A stretch of 7,890 nt of DNA, from positions 1-7,890 of the forward strand of contig RGEC01000101.1 of assembly GCA_009918425.1 (NCBI GenBank), read 5' to 3'. Numbering within the stretch: the first letter of the stretch is position 1; each line of letters begins with the position of its first letter. Source of the stretch: Bacteroidota bacterium (lineage in GTDB: Bacteria; Bacteroidota; Bacteroidia; NS11-12g; UBA955). Shown here piece by piece: positions 1 through 7,257 of the stretch. The notes below the pieces were generated by a model that searched no databases, was not told the origin of the DNA, and was given only the letters and a program-made list of their open reading frames with translations. The position numbers and the translations under genes are program-made.

Positions 1-656
1 GTTGGGTACCGGGCGAACCACAGAAACAATACGCTGTTAAACTGGGTTTTAATCCCAAAAACGTATTCACAGGCTTCTATGTGACAAATTTACAGCGCTA
101 CCGAGATATTGCCACCAAAACCAAATTTCATGATAGGCCACATCGATTTTTGGTAGTGGCAAGATACGTTCCGCAAAAAGGCTACGATCTTCTATGGCGT
201 GCTTTTACAACACTTCACAAAGGGGGATTTAACCAGTGGGAATTATGGTGTGTAGGCACGGGCCCTCTCTATGAACACCGTGTACAATACCCGGGCATAC
301 GGCACCTAGGTTTTGTTCAGCCCGATGAGATGGAATACCTCATTTCACAAACGGATGTTTTTGTTTTACCATCACGGTTTGAACCCTGGGGTGTTGCGGT
401 ACAGGAATTTGCCGCAGCCGGTATGCCCCTTATTTTAAGCGATGCGGTGAATTCTCACCATGCCTTTCTGAAGCCACAGGGAAATGGGTTTTTGTTTAAA
501 AACGGCGATTTGGAATCATTAAAAAATGCCATGCAGGCCATGATGGAAAAGAGGGATGAGCAACTTCTGGAAATGGGGGCACTCAGTGCTGAACTTGCCG
601 GGATTTACGATACCCAGAACTGGTCTGCCACCTTACACAAATTGGCTTCTGTATAA
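1..656 (+). CDS. GT4-family glycosyltransferase, 5'-truncated by window start
   Basis: C-terminal part of a GT-B fold glycosyltransferase, probably transferring a sugar from a nucleotide-sugar donor to a lipid-linked glycan at the cytoplasmic face of the inner membrane. The frame is open from base 3, giving 217 visible residues, so the GTG at 81 is internal and not a start. Codons before it read on smoothly (VPGEPQKQYAVKLGF). The donor-binding domain begins with FLVVARYVPQKGYDLL, the usual GT4 strand-loop with a basic residue for the diphosphate. The family's E-x7-E signature is FEPWGVAVQE, with glutamates at 381-383 and 405-407, followed by AAAGMPLILSD. The stop is TAA at 654-656. The 3' end overlaps the convergent dehydratase gene by 24 bp. 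Sugar and linkage cannot be read from the sequence. Confidence 0.9.
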   Translation, partial: WVPGEPQKQYAVKLGFNPKNVFTGFYVTNLQRYRDIATKTKFHDRPHRFLVVARYVPQKGYDLLWRAFTTLHKGGFNQWELWCVGTGPLYEHRVQYPGIRHLGFVQPDEMEYLISQTDVFVLPSRFEPWGVAVQEFAAAGMPLILSDAVNSHHAFLKPQGNGFLFKNGDLESLKNAMQAMMEKRDEQLLEMGALSAELAGIYDTQNWSATLHKLASV

Positions 657-1319
657 ATTTACATAGCGCTCCACCCTGTCCTGCCACGATCCGGCAGGTG
701 CCACAGCCGCGGTTTTCATGAGGGTGGTAAAAACGGAGTAATCTACTTCGTAGGCGTCTTCCCCTTTTTCTATTTTCATATTGGGCTCAGTGTCCAGCAA
801 ACTGCAAATGTGCAGGTATATGTCCTTGACCTTTGGGGCATCTCCAAATCCTGCATTGATGCTTCCCCTGAAGTTGGCTTCAAGCAGGGCATTGACAATA
901 TCAGGCAAAAGTTGAACTTCCAGGAGTTCGCGGTGGGTGTTGTCGAAAACACCTACTTGTTTGCCTTCTGCAATATTTTTTAGGAAATATGGAAATAAGT
1001 TTGATCCGTTACCGCCTTCTCCCATCATATTGGGAAGCCGCAATATGATGTGAGAAGGGAATAATTCCCGTATTGCTGCTTCCATGCTGAATTTGTGCAG
1101 AATATAGGGACTGGTTTGTTTACAGGGATTAAATATACTTACGGTAGAAAAGTAACACAACAGTTTATGGGGGTCCTGAGATTTTAACAGAGCGCTTTCT
1201 CTCAAAAACGCAGAGGAATCGGTTTCTCCGGAATTGGAAACCCCTGAGCAGAAAAACACAACATCTTCCTTGTCAATACTTCTGAGGCTGTTGGCGAGCA
1301 ATCCGTTCCCTATAATCAT
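633..1319 (-). CDS. NAD(P)-dependent epimerase/dehydratase-like protein (SDR superfamily)
   Basis: A 228-residue Rossmann-fold protein of the extended SDR type. It probably makes or modifies a nucleotide sugar for the surrounding glycan cluster, or reduces a sugar intermediate. The nucleotide-binding loop is GNGLLA (residues 4-9, GxGxxA). The catalytic set is Ser/Thr in YFSTVSIF (about 58-61) and the YxxxK pair Tyr72 and Lys76 in PYILHK. LRLPNMMGEGG at about 93-103 matches the LRLxNxYGPG segment of sugar epimerases. It is shorter than typical 300-350-residue sugar epimerases and the first beta strand is only two or three residues, yet the active-site set is complete. The ATG at 1319 is the only standard start, since a TAG lies nine codons upstream (1344-1346). 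It lies downstream of the glycosyltransferase and is probably co-transcribed with it. Substrate unknown. Confidence 0.75.
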   Translation of the reverse strand: MIIGNGLLANSLRSIDKEDVVFFCSGVSNSGETDSSAFLRESALLKSQDPHKLLCYFSTVSIFNPCKQTSPYILHKFSMEAAIRELFPSHIILRLPNMMGEGGNGSNLFPYFLKNIAEGKQVGVFDNTHRELLEVQLLPDIVNALLEANFRGSINAGFGDAPKVKDIYLHICSLLDTEPNMKIEKGEDAYEVDYSVFTTLMKTAAVAPAGSWQDRVERYVNLYRSQFV

Positions 1320-1352
1320 GGGCAGCAGTTTCCAAATGCGAAACTAATTGAT

Positions 1353-2486
1353 TTACCGTAGATTCCCATCGAAAATCGTCCAATACTTTCTCATAAGCAG
1401 CCATTTGTTTTTCTCATAAGCAGCCATTTGTTTTTGCCTAAGAACCCCTGAATTAGTTCTGATTATGGCTTTCATCCTGTCTTTTAAGGATTGGCTATCG
1501 CCGGTTTTCAGTAACCATCCTGTATGTTCATCAATAACTTTGGGCACAGCGCCAACCCCGGTGGCGGCCACACACAACCCCCTGGCCATAGATTCAATGA
1601 TGATGGTAGGAAAACCTTCTGACAGGCTGGGAAGAAGCAGAACTTCACATTTTTCCTTTAACTCTTTTAGTGACTCAGCACTCAAATTTCCGTGATATCG
1701 AATGCGGAAATCTTCAATTTTCAGGTTATCGGACAATTCTCCCACAATATCTATTTCAAATGTTTCATTATCGGTTACCAGTTCCTGAAGGGTTTCATAC
1801 AACAGGTGATATCCTTTACGGTATTCGTTCCTTGCCACAAAAAGGAATTTCCGAATAAAGCCATTATCTTTTTTTGACGGTTCCGGGTATAACCAGAAAT
1901 CATCTACCGCACCGTACTGTTCGAATATGGCTTCTTCGGATCTTCCTTGCTTTAATAAAATTTCCTTGACCCCACCTCCGTAAGAAAAAATATAATCGGT
2001 GAGGCGAATGATGGGAACAGCAGGTATACGCATCAGCATTTTATCAAGCATTTCCCTGAAAGCAAAAGCCGGCTGAAACATTTCCAGGCCATGTAACTGA
2101 ACAATGACAGGTATTTGCGGCCTGCTTTGCCGGGCCAGCCAGTGCCACATCGTATACCCTTTCCCAAACAGAATATCGGCGGTTGATATTTTATGGGAAA
2201 AATAGTTTGTAATCCTACGCGAGTACAAATAACTTGCAATCACATAATGTCCCGGAAAACGGGGCAATTTTGGATACGGAATCACATGAAAACAGATGTT
2301 GTCAGGACGCTCATTTCCCCAAAAACGGGCACTTGCCTCTTCGGCATCCTTCACCCCGTTGTCGGGGATGATAACATCCAACTTGTGCTCAGTCCCTGCA
2401 AGGTTTCTGATGATATAGGCAGCGTGCTTTTGCATACCTCCCAGCACAAAAGGGTAAATTCCGTCCGTGGCAAATACAATGTTCAA
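1353..2486 (-). CDS. GT4-family glycosyltransferase with C-terminus altered by a tandem-duplication frameshift
   Basis: A 377-residue GT-B glycosyltransferase for surface glycan assembly. The N-terminal acceptor domain opens with the typical YPFVLGGMQKHA (residues 11-22). LFVARNEYRKGYHLL (215-229) starts the donor domain. The E-x7-E motif is SEGFPTIIIE with Glu290 and Glu298, followed by GVGAVPKVIDE and a GWLL segment. The start is TTG at 2486-2484: the preceding codon is an in-frame TGA (2489-2487) and the protein begins exactly where GT4 enzymes usually do. A nearby ATG (2493-2491) is out of frame. After Lys359 the frame is shifted by a 23-bp tandem duplication, so the last 18 residues do not look like a GT4 tail. 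Without one copy the frame would run to a TGA at 1275-1273, giving 396 residues. Both catalytic glutamates survive, so activity may be retained, reduced or lost. Confidence 0.85.
   Translation of the reverse strand: MNIVFATDGIYPFVLGGMQKHAAYIIRNLAGTEHKLDVIIPDNGVKDAEEASARFWGNERPDNICFHVIPYPKLPRFPGHYVIASYLYSRRITNYFSHKISTADILFGKGYTMWHWLARQSRPQIPVIVQLHGLEMFQPAFAFREMLDKMLMRIPAVPIIRLTDYIFSYGGGVKEILLKQGRSEEAIFEQYGAVDDFWLYPEPSKKDNGFIRKFLFVARNEYRKGYHLLYETLQELVTDNETFEIDIVGELSDNLKIEDFRIRYHGNLSAESLKELKEKCEVLLLPSLSEGFPTIIIESMARGLCVAATGVGAVPKVIDEHTGWLLKTGDSQSLKDRMKAIIRTNSGVLRQKQMAAYEKNKWLLMRKYWTIFDGNLR
1390..1435. repeat. Perfect 23-bp tandem direct repeat, two copies, within the glycosyltransferase gene
   Basis: Positions 1390-1412 and 1413-1435 are identical 23-bp units, each beginning ctcataag and ending ttgttttt on the plus strand. 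The unit length is not divisible by three, so gain of one copy shifts the minus-strand reading frame. Seen directly in the sequence. Runs of five T at the unit ends could aid replication slippage. Confidence 0.97.
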
Positions 2487-2519
2487 TCAGCATGCAAATT
2501 ACCGCAATTGGAAAGATAA
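2487..2519. promoter_or_regulatory. 33-bp divergent gap between minus-strand glycosyltransferase and asnB-like gene
   Basis: The gap is too short to hold two separate promoters, so control elements must overlap each other or sit inside the neighbouring coding starts. On the minus strand a near-match to the Bacteroidota -7 element (TATCTTTC, 2518-2511, seven of eight to TAnnTTTG) could serve the glycosyltransferase, but no TTTG lies at the expected distance upstream. No TAnnTTTG was found for the asnB-like gene on the plus strand. GGAAAG at 2510-2515 is a possible weak ribosome binding site for the ATG at 2520. Promoter assignment here is weak. Confidence 0.3.
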
Positions 2520-4367
2520 ATGTGTGGGATTAACGGTATTTTTGGTTTAAAAGACAGATTTAGGGCAACCGACATGCTGGTGCACATGAATAATGCACTG
2601 ATTCATCGGGGTCCTGATGCCACCGGCATTTTTACCGAGGAAAATATAGGACTGGGTCACCGTCGCCTCAGTATCATAGATCTTTCCGAAGAAGGGCGGC
2701 AGCCCATGACTTCTGCCAGCGGTCGCTATACCATCGTCTACAACGGCGAAATTTACAATTACAAAACCCTGCGTGCTACACACCGCAAGTATCCTTACCG
2801 CACAGAAACCGATACGGAAGTGATTCTGGCCCTGCTGGAGGAACATGGAACCCAGACCTTTTCCATGCTAGATGGAATGTTTGCCGTTGCCATCTGGGAC
2901 CGCGAGAAAAAGCAACTTATCCTGGCCCGAGACCGCATGGGTGTGAAACCCCTGTATTTCTGCCGTGGTGGCGATATGCTGCTGTTCAGCAGCGAAATAA
3001 AAGGATTACTGGCCTCCGGACATTTTAAAGCCCGTATTAACCGCAGGGCGCTGGGAAATTACCTGCTATACCAGACCGTTTACAGTCCCGAAACCATGCT
3101 GAGCGGTGTGCAGATGCTTCCTGCCGGTTCCTATGCGATTGTAGATGACAAGGGTTTTGGTGTACGCCACTACTGGCGCATGGAGGATTGCCGGGATAAA
3201 TACACGCTTCCGGGACCATATGAAAAAGTTATCAAGCAAACCCGCGAACTCATATTCAAGGCTGTTGAGAAACGCCTGATGAGCGATGTGCCCCTTGGGG
3301 CTTTCCTTTCCGGTGGTATAGACAGTTCAGCGGTCGTGGCTGCCATGAGCAAATTATCAGATCGCCAGGTTAAAACCTTTAACGTGTATTTCGATGAACA
3401 GGAATACAGCGAAAAGCGTTTTGCAGAAATGATTGCCGACAAGTACCGAACCGACCACCATCCTATCCTTCTGCGTCCTGATGAGTTTCTGCACGATATT
3501 CCGGAAGCCCTCAATGCCATGGATCATCCCGGAATGGATGGTTTAAATACATATATTATTTCCAAATATACCAAGCGAGCCGGGATTACAGTAGCCCTGA
3601 GCGGTATCGGTGGCGATGAGATGTTCGGAGGATATCCTGTTTTTGGTTATCTGCAGCAATTGAAAAAATATCGTTTTTTGGGAAAACTGCCCATCGGAAT
3701 GCGCAAAAGTGCCGCAATGCTTCCCGCCAAAATGTTCAAAAGCAAAGCTGCGCGTAAACTTTCAATGCTTGCCGGCCTGCCGTCCTGGGACTGGGCTCAT
3801 ATGTATCCCGTTTTCCGGCAGGTTATGGATTTGCAGGAACTGGAACAGACCGGTGCGGAATATCACCGCTACTTTCAAACCGAAACCGATGATCCTTTTG
3901 GCCCTAAACTGGTATCGGAAATCACTATTGCAGAATGTAATACCTATCTTGAAAATGTTTTGCTGCGCGATGCAGACCAGATGGGGATGGCACACAGCCT
4001 TGAAATCAGAGAACCTTTTCTCGACAAAGATCTGGTAGAATTTATGCTTGCCATGCCCGATGATTTTAAGCCGCTAAAAACACCCAAGCAACTGCTCATT
4101 GACGCCATGGGTGATTTACTGCCGCGTGAAATATGGGACAGACCCAAAATGGGTTTCTCTTTCCCCTGGCAGGCATGGATGAGCCGAGAACTGAAACCTT
4201 TTTGCACCGAAAAACTGGAGTTGCTTAAAAACACTGAGTTCCTCAATACTGCCTACATAGACGGGCTCATTGCCGGACTGGACCAAAAAGAGAACTCCGA
4301 TTGGCACAAAGCCTGGAGCCTCGCAGTTCTGGGGCACTGGATACATAAGCATAATATACATGACTGA
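2520..4367 (+). CDS. asnB: AsnB-type asparagine synthase (glutamine-hydrolysing) / glycan amidotransferase
   Basis: A 615-residue two-domain enzyme. The N-terminal class II glutaminase releases ammonia from glutamine; the C-terminal ATP-pyrophosphatase domain adenylates a carboxylate and amidates it. Cys2 (MCGINGIFG) becomes the N-terminal nucleophile after Met removal. Glutaminase motifs are HRGPD (29-33), GHRRLSIID (46-54) and YNGEIYN (74-80). The synthetase P-loop SGGIDSS is at 264-270, and REPFLDKDLVEF is also typical. The ATG at 2520 is fixed by the Cys2 requirement. The length exceeds E. coli AsnB (554) and fits the longer class found in polysaccharide clusters, such as WbpS-like proteins. 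Lying directly upstream of and overlapping a glycosyltransferase gene by 8 bp, it may amidate a uronic acid rather than make free asparagine; that role is inference. The enzyme class itself is secure. Confidence 0.93.
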   Translation: MCGINGIFGLKDRFRATDMLVHMNNALIHRGPDATGIFTEENIGLGHRRLSIIDLSEEGRQPMTSASGRYTIVYNGEIYNYKTLRATHRKYPYRTETDTEVILALLEEHGTQTFSMLDGMFAVAIWDREKKQLILARDRMGVKPLYFCRGGDMLLFSSEIKGLLASGHFKARINRRALGNYLLYQTVYSPETMLSGVQMLPAGSYAIVDDKGFGVRHYWRMEDCRDKYTLPGPYEKVIKQTRELIFKAVEKRLMSDVPLGAFLSGGIDSSAVVAAMSKLSDRQVKTFNVYFDEQEYSEKRFAEMIADKYRTDHHPILLRPDEFLHDIPEALNAMDHPGMDGLNTYIISKYTKRAGITVALSGIGGDEMFGGYPVFGYLQQLKKYRFLGKLPIGMRKSAAMLPAKMFKSKAARKLSMLAGLPSWDWAHMYPVFRQVMDLQELEQTGAEYHRYFQTETDDPFGPKLVSEITIAECNTYLENVLLRDADQMGMAHSLEIREPFLDKDLVEFMLAMPDDFKPLKTPKQLLIDAMGDLLPREIWDRPKMGFSFPWQAWMSRELKPFCTEKLELLKNTEFLNTAYIDGLIAGLDQKENSDWHKAWSLAVLGHWIHKHNIHD

Positions 4368-5520
4368 TAAACCCGGTGTGGTTATTGTCTGCGATTGGTT
4401 TGATCCCGCTTTCAGGGCCGGTGGCCCCGTGCGCTCACTGGTAAATCTTATAGAACTGCTTCATAGCGATTACGATTTTCGGATAATTTGCGGCAATCAG
4501 GATTATGGTTCTGTGGCAACCCTTGATGTTAAAACAAACGAATGGATCGACTGGCAGGGCAAAGCAAAAGTCATTTACCTGGACGGCGATACGATCTCCA
4601 GAAAGCGTATTTTCGGCCTTTTGGATGTACATGTTACCGAAGACGTTGTGCTATATGTACAAGGAATTTTTTCTCTCAATTATAGCATTTATCCCATCCT
4701 ATGGTGGCACCGTTCCAAACACCGGAAAATGGTGGTAGCGCCACGGGGTATGCTACACCGAAGTGCGCGGAGCGTTAAGCCCCTGAAAAAAAACATTTTT
4801 GTTACGCTGGCCCGCATTTTTGGATGGTTCAATAACATTGACTGGCAAAGCACGCAGCCCGATGAAACTACTGAGATTCGCTCAGTAATGGGTAAAAACG
4901 CCAAAATTCTGGAAGCAGCCAATATACCGGCTTGTATTCCTTCATATGAAGCGCAAACTTTAGAGGAGGAGCCCTTGAGAATAATTTCCGTGGGCCGTAT
5001 TTCTAACGAAAAAGATCCATTGATGCTGCTGAAGACACTGGCCCTTGTGACAGTTCCACAAAAGGTAACCGTAATTGGTGATTATTCGGATGACGCATAC
5101 TTTAATACTTTTCAGAACGAAATAGATCAACTGCCTAAACACATAACAGTTGAGCATGTTATATCCGTTCCACCCGCGCAAATGAAAGAATATTACCGAC
5201 AGCATACCCTATTTCTGTCTTGCAGCAAAGGGGAAAATTTTGGTCATGCCATAGCCGAGGCGCTGGCTAATGGTTTACCATGTTTTATAGGCGAAAACAC
5301 CCCTTGGAAAGGGTTAAAGGATAACCGTGCCGGTGCGGAACTCCCCCTTAAGCCCGAAGCTTTTGCGGAAGCAGTGAATCATTACTGCAGATTGTCAGCT
5401 GAAGAAAAAGCGGAAATGTCGCGCGCAGCCCACAACTTTGCAGTGCAGTCTTTTCAGCCCGAAAAATACCGCACACAATACAAAGCATTGTTCAGCATGG
5501 AGGAAACAGAAGATGAATAA
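4360..5520 (+). CDS. GT4-family glycosyltransferase
   Basis: A 386-residue GT-B glycosyltransferase. The N-terminal domain carries DWFDPAFRAGGPVRSL (12-27), a glycine-rich acceptor-side loop, and VVAPRGMLHRSA (125-136), seen in GT4 enzymes of O-antigen clusters. The donor domain starts at RIISVGRISNEKDP (207-220). The E-x7-E motif is GENFGHAIAE with Glu292 and Glu300, followed by ENTPW. The frame extends upstream to 4270, but the ATG at 4360 is preferred: the protein then begins MTDKPGVVIVCDWF, a normal first beta strand, and the extension would lie wholly within the asnB-like gene. The start overlaps the upstream stop by 8 bp (ATGACTGA) with no Shine-Dalgarno, suggesting translational coupling. 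Its 3' end overlaps purK by another 8 bp. Donor and acceptor are unknown. Confidence 0.9.
   Translation: MTDKPGVVIVCDWFDPAFRAGGPVRSLVNLIELLHSDYDFRIICGNQDYGSVATLDVKTNEWIDWQGKAKVIYLDGDTISRKRIFGLLDVHVTEDVVLYVQGIFSLNYSIYPILWWHRSKHRKMVVAPRGMLHRSARSVKPLKKNIFVTLARIFGWFNNIDWQSTQPDETTEIRSVMGKNAKILEAANIPACIPSYEAQTLEEEPLRIISVGRISNEKDPLMLLKTLALVTVPQKVTVIGDYSDDAYFNTFQNEIDQLPKHITVEHVISVPPAQMKEYYRQHTLFLSCSKGENFGHAIAEALANGLPCFIGENTPWKGLKDNRAGAELPLKPEAFAEAVNHYCRLSAEEKAEMSRAAHNFAVQSFQPEKYRTQYKALFSMEETEDE
5499..5503 (+). promoter_or_regulatory. Strong Shine-Dalgarno (GGAGG) for purK
   Basis: GGAGG lies 9 nt before the ATG at 5513, inside the 3' end of the glycosyltransferase gene. It is the best ribosome binding site in the window, where most starts lack one, and it supports 5513 over the longer open frame beginning at 5438. 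Confidence 0.6.
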
Positions 5521-6673
5521 AAGCGTAAAACTGCCTGCAGATATTAGAATCGGTGTAATTGGCGGCGGTCAATTGGGCAAAATGCTTATAGAAGCTTCCC
5601 GACCCTGGAATGTAAAATATACCGTGCTGGAAAATGATTTACACTGTCCGGCATCCTCCGTTGCCGACAAGGTTATTCTAGGTGGTCTCAAGGATGCCGA
5701 AGGCATTCGGAAGCTGGCCTCAGGGTGCGATGTGCTGACCTTCGAAATTGAACATATCAACAGCGATGCGCTTCTGGAAATTGAAGAATCGGGCAAAACA
5801 GTAATTCCCTCTGCCCGTGCGCTGAAAACAATTCAGGACAAGGGCATACAGAAATTGTTTTATCGTGAACATGGAATTCCTACCGCAGACTTCTTGATAT
5901 GTGATAACCCATCCAATCTGGCAGAGTCCGTGAAGTCTTTTGCCGGTGGAAAGGTGGTGATTAAGCAGTGCACAGGTGGCTATGACGGTAAGGGCGTTGA
6001 CATTGTTGCCAAAACGGAGATTGAAGCGGGTGTTTTTAAATCGCCCGGGCCTTGCGTTGTAGAGCATTTCCACGCAAATATTACAGAATACTCTGTCATC
6101 GTGGCAGCAGACCGCTATGGAAATGTGGTTGCCTATCCGCTTATTGAAATGTATTTCAATCCGCAAAGTAACTTGGTCGAATTTCTTTTTTCGCCGGCGG
6201 AAACCACCGCAGACCTGGAAGCCGATTGCCGCAGCATTGCCATGCGTGCCGTGAAAGCCTTGCGGTCTCCCGGTCTTTTTGCCGTTGAGTTGTTTGTAAA
6301 CCAAAATGCAGAAGTGCTGGTAAACGAAATTGCACCCAGACCCCACAATAGCGGTCACCACACCATTGAAGGCAGTTATACAAGCCAGTTTGAGCAACTC
6401 AATCGCATTTTATTGGGGTTGCCGCTGGGAAATACAGACATGGTTCAGCCTGCAGCCATGATCAATCTCGTTGGCGGGGAAGGTCAAAACGGTTTTTATA
6501 AACTTAAGTTTACCGAGCAGCTGCTATCAGAGCCCGGTGTATATGTTCATCTTTATAATAAAACCGAAATCAGGCCGCACCGCAAAATGGGACACATTAC
6601 CGTAATGGCTGAGAGTCTGCAGGCCTTATTGGAAAAAGCCGGAAAAGTTCGGGAATGGGCAGTTTTTGAATAA
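5513..6673 (+). CDS. purK: 5-(carboxyamino)imidazole ribonucleotide synthase
   Basis: PurK converts AIR, bicarbonate and ATP to N5-CAIR in de novo purine synthesis in the cytoplasm; PurE then makes CAIR. The 386-residue length is normal. The N-terminal domain has IGGGQLGKM (16-24) and TFEIEHI (76-82). The ATP-grasp core follows: VVIKQCTGGYDGKG (148-161), the metal-site Glu in AVELF (about 259) and NEIAPRPHNSGHHT (271-284). The C-terminal part shows NLVGGEG (318-324) and HLYNKTEIRPHRKMGH (346-361). The start at 5513 overlaps the upstream glycosyltransferase stop by 8 bp (ATGAATAA) and has a strong GGAGG. The gene is therefore probably the last member of the asnB-like operon, an unexpected partner for glycan genes. 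No purE is next to it in this window. It ends 8 bp from the convergent frr stop. Confidence 0.96.
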   Translation: MNKSVKLPADIRIGVIGGGQLGKMLIEASRPWNVKYTVLENDLHCPASSVADKVILGGLKDAEGIRKLASGCDVLTFEIEHINSDALLEIEESGKTVIPSARALKTIQDKGIQKLFYREHGIPTADFLICDNPSNLAESVKSFAGGKVVIKQCTGGYDGKGVDIVAKTEIEAGVFKSPGPCVVEHFHANITEYSVIVAADRYGNVVAYPLIEMYFNPQSNLVEFLFSPAETTADLEADCRSIAMRAVKALRSPGLFAVELFVNQNAEVLVNEIAPRPHNSGHHTIEGSYTSQFEQLNRILLGLPLGNTDMVQPAAMINLVGGEGQNGFYKLKFTEQLLSEPGVYVHLYNKTEIRPHRKMGHITVMAESLQALLEKAGKVREWAVFE

Positions 6674-6681
6674 ACCAGACC

Positions 6682-7242
6682 TCAGACGGTCATAATCTCT
6701 TTTTCTTTATCTGAAAGCACATCATCGGTCTTTTTGATAAAGTTGTCAATGGTTTTTTGAATGTCTTCTTCTGCGCCGCGGGCCTCATCTTCGCTAAGAC
6801 CATCTTTCTGCATGGATTTTACTTTTTCCATGAAATCTTTGCGGATGTTTCGAATCCCTACCTTACTGTTTTCAGCTTCTGCCTTGGCCATTTTCACCAG
6901 GTCTTTTCTTCGGTCTTCAGTAAGTGCGGGAACATTGATGCGAATCATCTCACCATCGTTCTGGGGCGCAAAACCCAGGTTGCTGTTGATGATAGCGGTT
7001 TCAATAGGGCGAATCAGCGATTTATCCCAGGGCTGAATGGCCAGTGTTCTGGCATCGGGTGTTCCCACATTGGCCACCTGATTCAGCGGGGTTGGAGCTC
7101 CGTAATATTCAACCATAACGCCGTCCAGCATATTGGGACTGGCTTTGCCTGCACGAATGCGCGAAAATTCATGATGGGTGTGGGTAAGGTTTTTTTCCAG
7201 TTGATCTTTTAACTGGGCCAGCATTTCATTAACGGTTGCCAT
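6682..7242 (-). CDS. frr: Ribosome recycling factor
   Basis: Frr splits the post-termination 70S complex together with EF-G. The 186-residue protein has the usual length and two-domain pattern. A long N-terminal helix contains FSRIRAGKASPNMLDGV. The beta domain follows (VEYYGAPTPLNQVANV, then TLAIQPWDKSLI). The C-terminal helical hairpin has IRINVPALTEDRRKDLVK and the charged AEAENSKVGIRNIRKD. The start is ATG at 7242, giving MATVNEML. No Shine-Dalgarno is visible. The gene often follows pyrH in bacteria, but here the DNA upstream is a divergent tatA, so frr probably has its own promoter (a TATTTTTG element lies at 7265-7258). Confidence 0.97.
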   Translation of the reverse strand: MATVNEMLAQLKDQLEKNLTHTHHEFSRIRAGKASPNMLDGVMVEYYGAPTPLNQVANVGTPDARTLAIQPWDKSLIRPIETAIINSNLGFAPQNDGEMIRINVPALTEDRRKDLVKMAKAEAENSKVGIRNIRKDFMEKVKSMQKDGLSEDEARGAEEDIQKTIDNFIKKTDDVLSDKEKEIMTV

Positions 7243-7257
7243 AATGATTTATCAGCG

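Noticed and set aside
1387..1437. Start of a CRISPR or satellite array
   Set aside because: There are only two directly abutting copies with no spacers; this is a simple tandem duplication within a gene.
3170..3520. Minus-strand open frame (116 codons) within the asnB-like gene
   Set aside because: It is a Ser/Arg-rich translation opposite the synthetase P-loop region, with no start signals or domain; a shadow frame.
4270..4359. N-terminal extension of the third glycosyltransferase
   Set aside because: The extra 30 residues lie entirely in asnB coding sequence and do not resemble a GT4 N-terminus; the ATG at 4360 gives a normal first beta strand.
5438..5512. N-terminal extension of purK
   Set aside because: The extra 25 residues overlap the glycosyltransferase gene. 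The strong GGAGG and PurK homology both point to the ATG at 5513.
5720..6397. Long minus-strand open frame (225 codons) opposite purK
   Set aside because: It lies wholly antisense to a gene with full PurK motifs. Its translation is rich in Cys, His and Phe with no recognisable domain, as expected for a shadow frame.
6678..6691. Possible terminator hairpin (GACC ... GGTC) between purK and frr
   Set aside because: The stem is only 4 bp with no following T run on either strand, and it lies partly in frr coding sequence.
6757..7212. Plus-strand open frame (151 codons) opposite frr
   Set aside because: It is antisense to a complete ribosome recycling factor, and its composition is atypical of a real protein.
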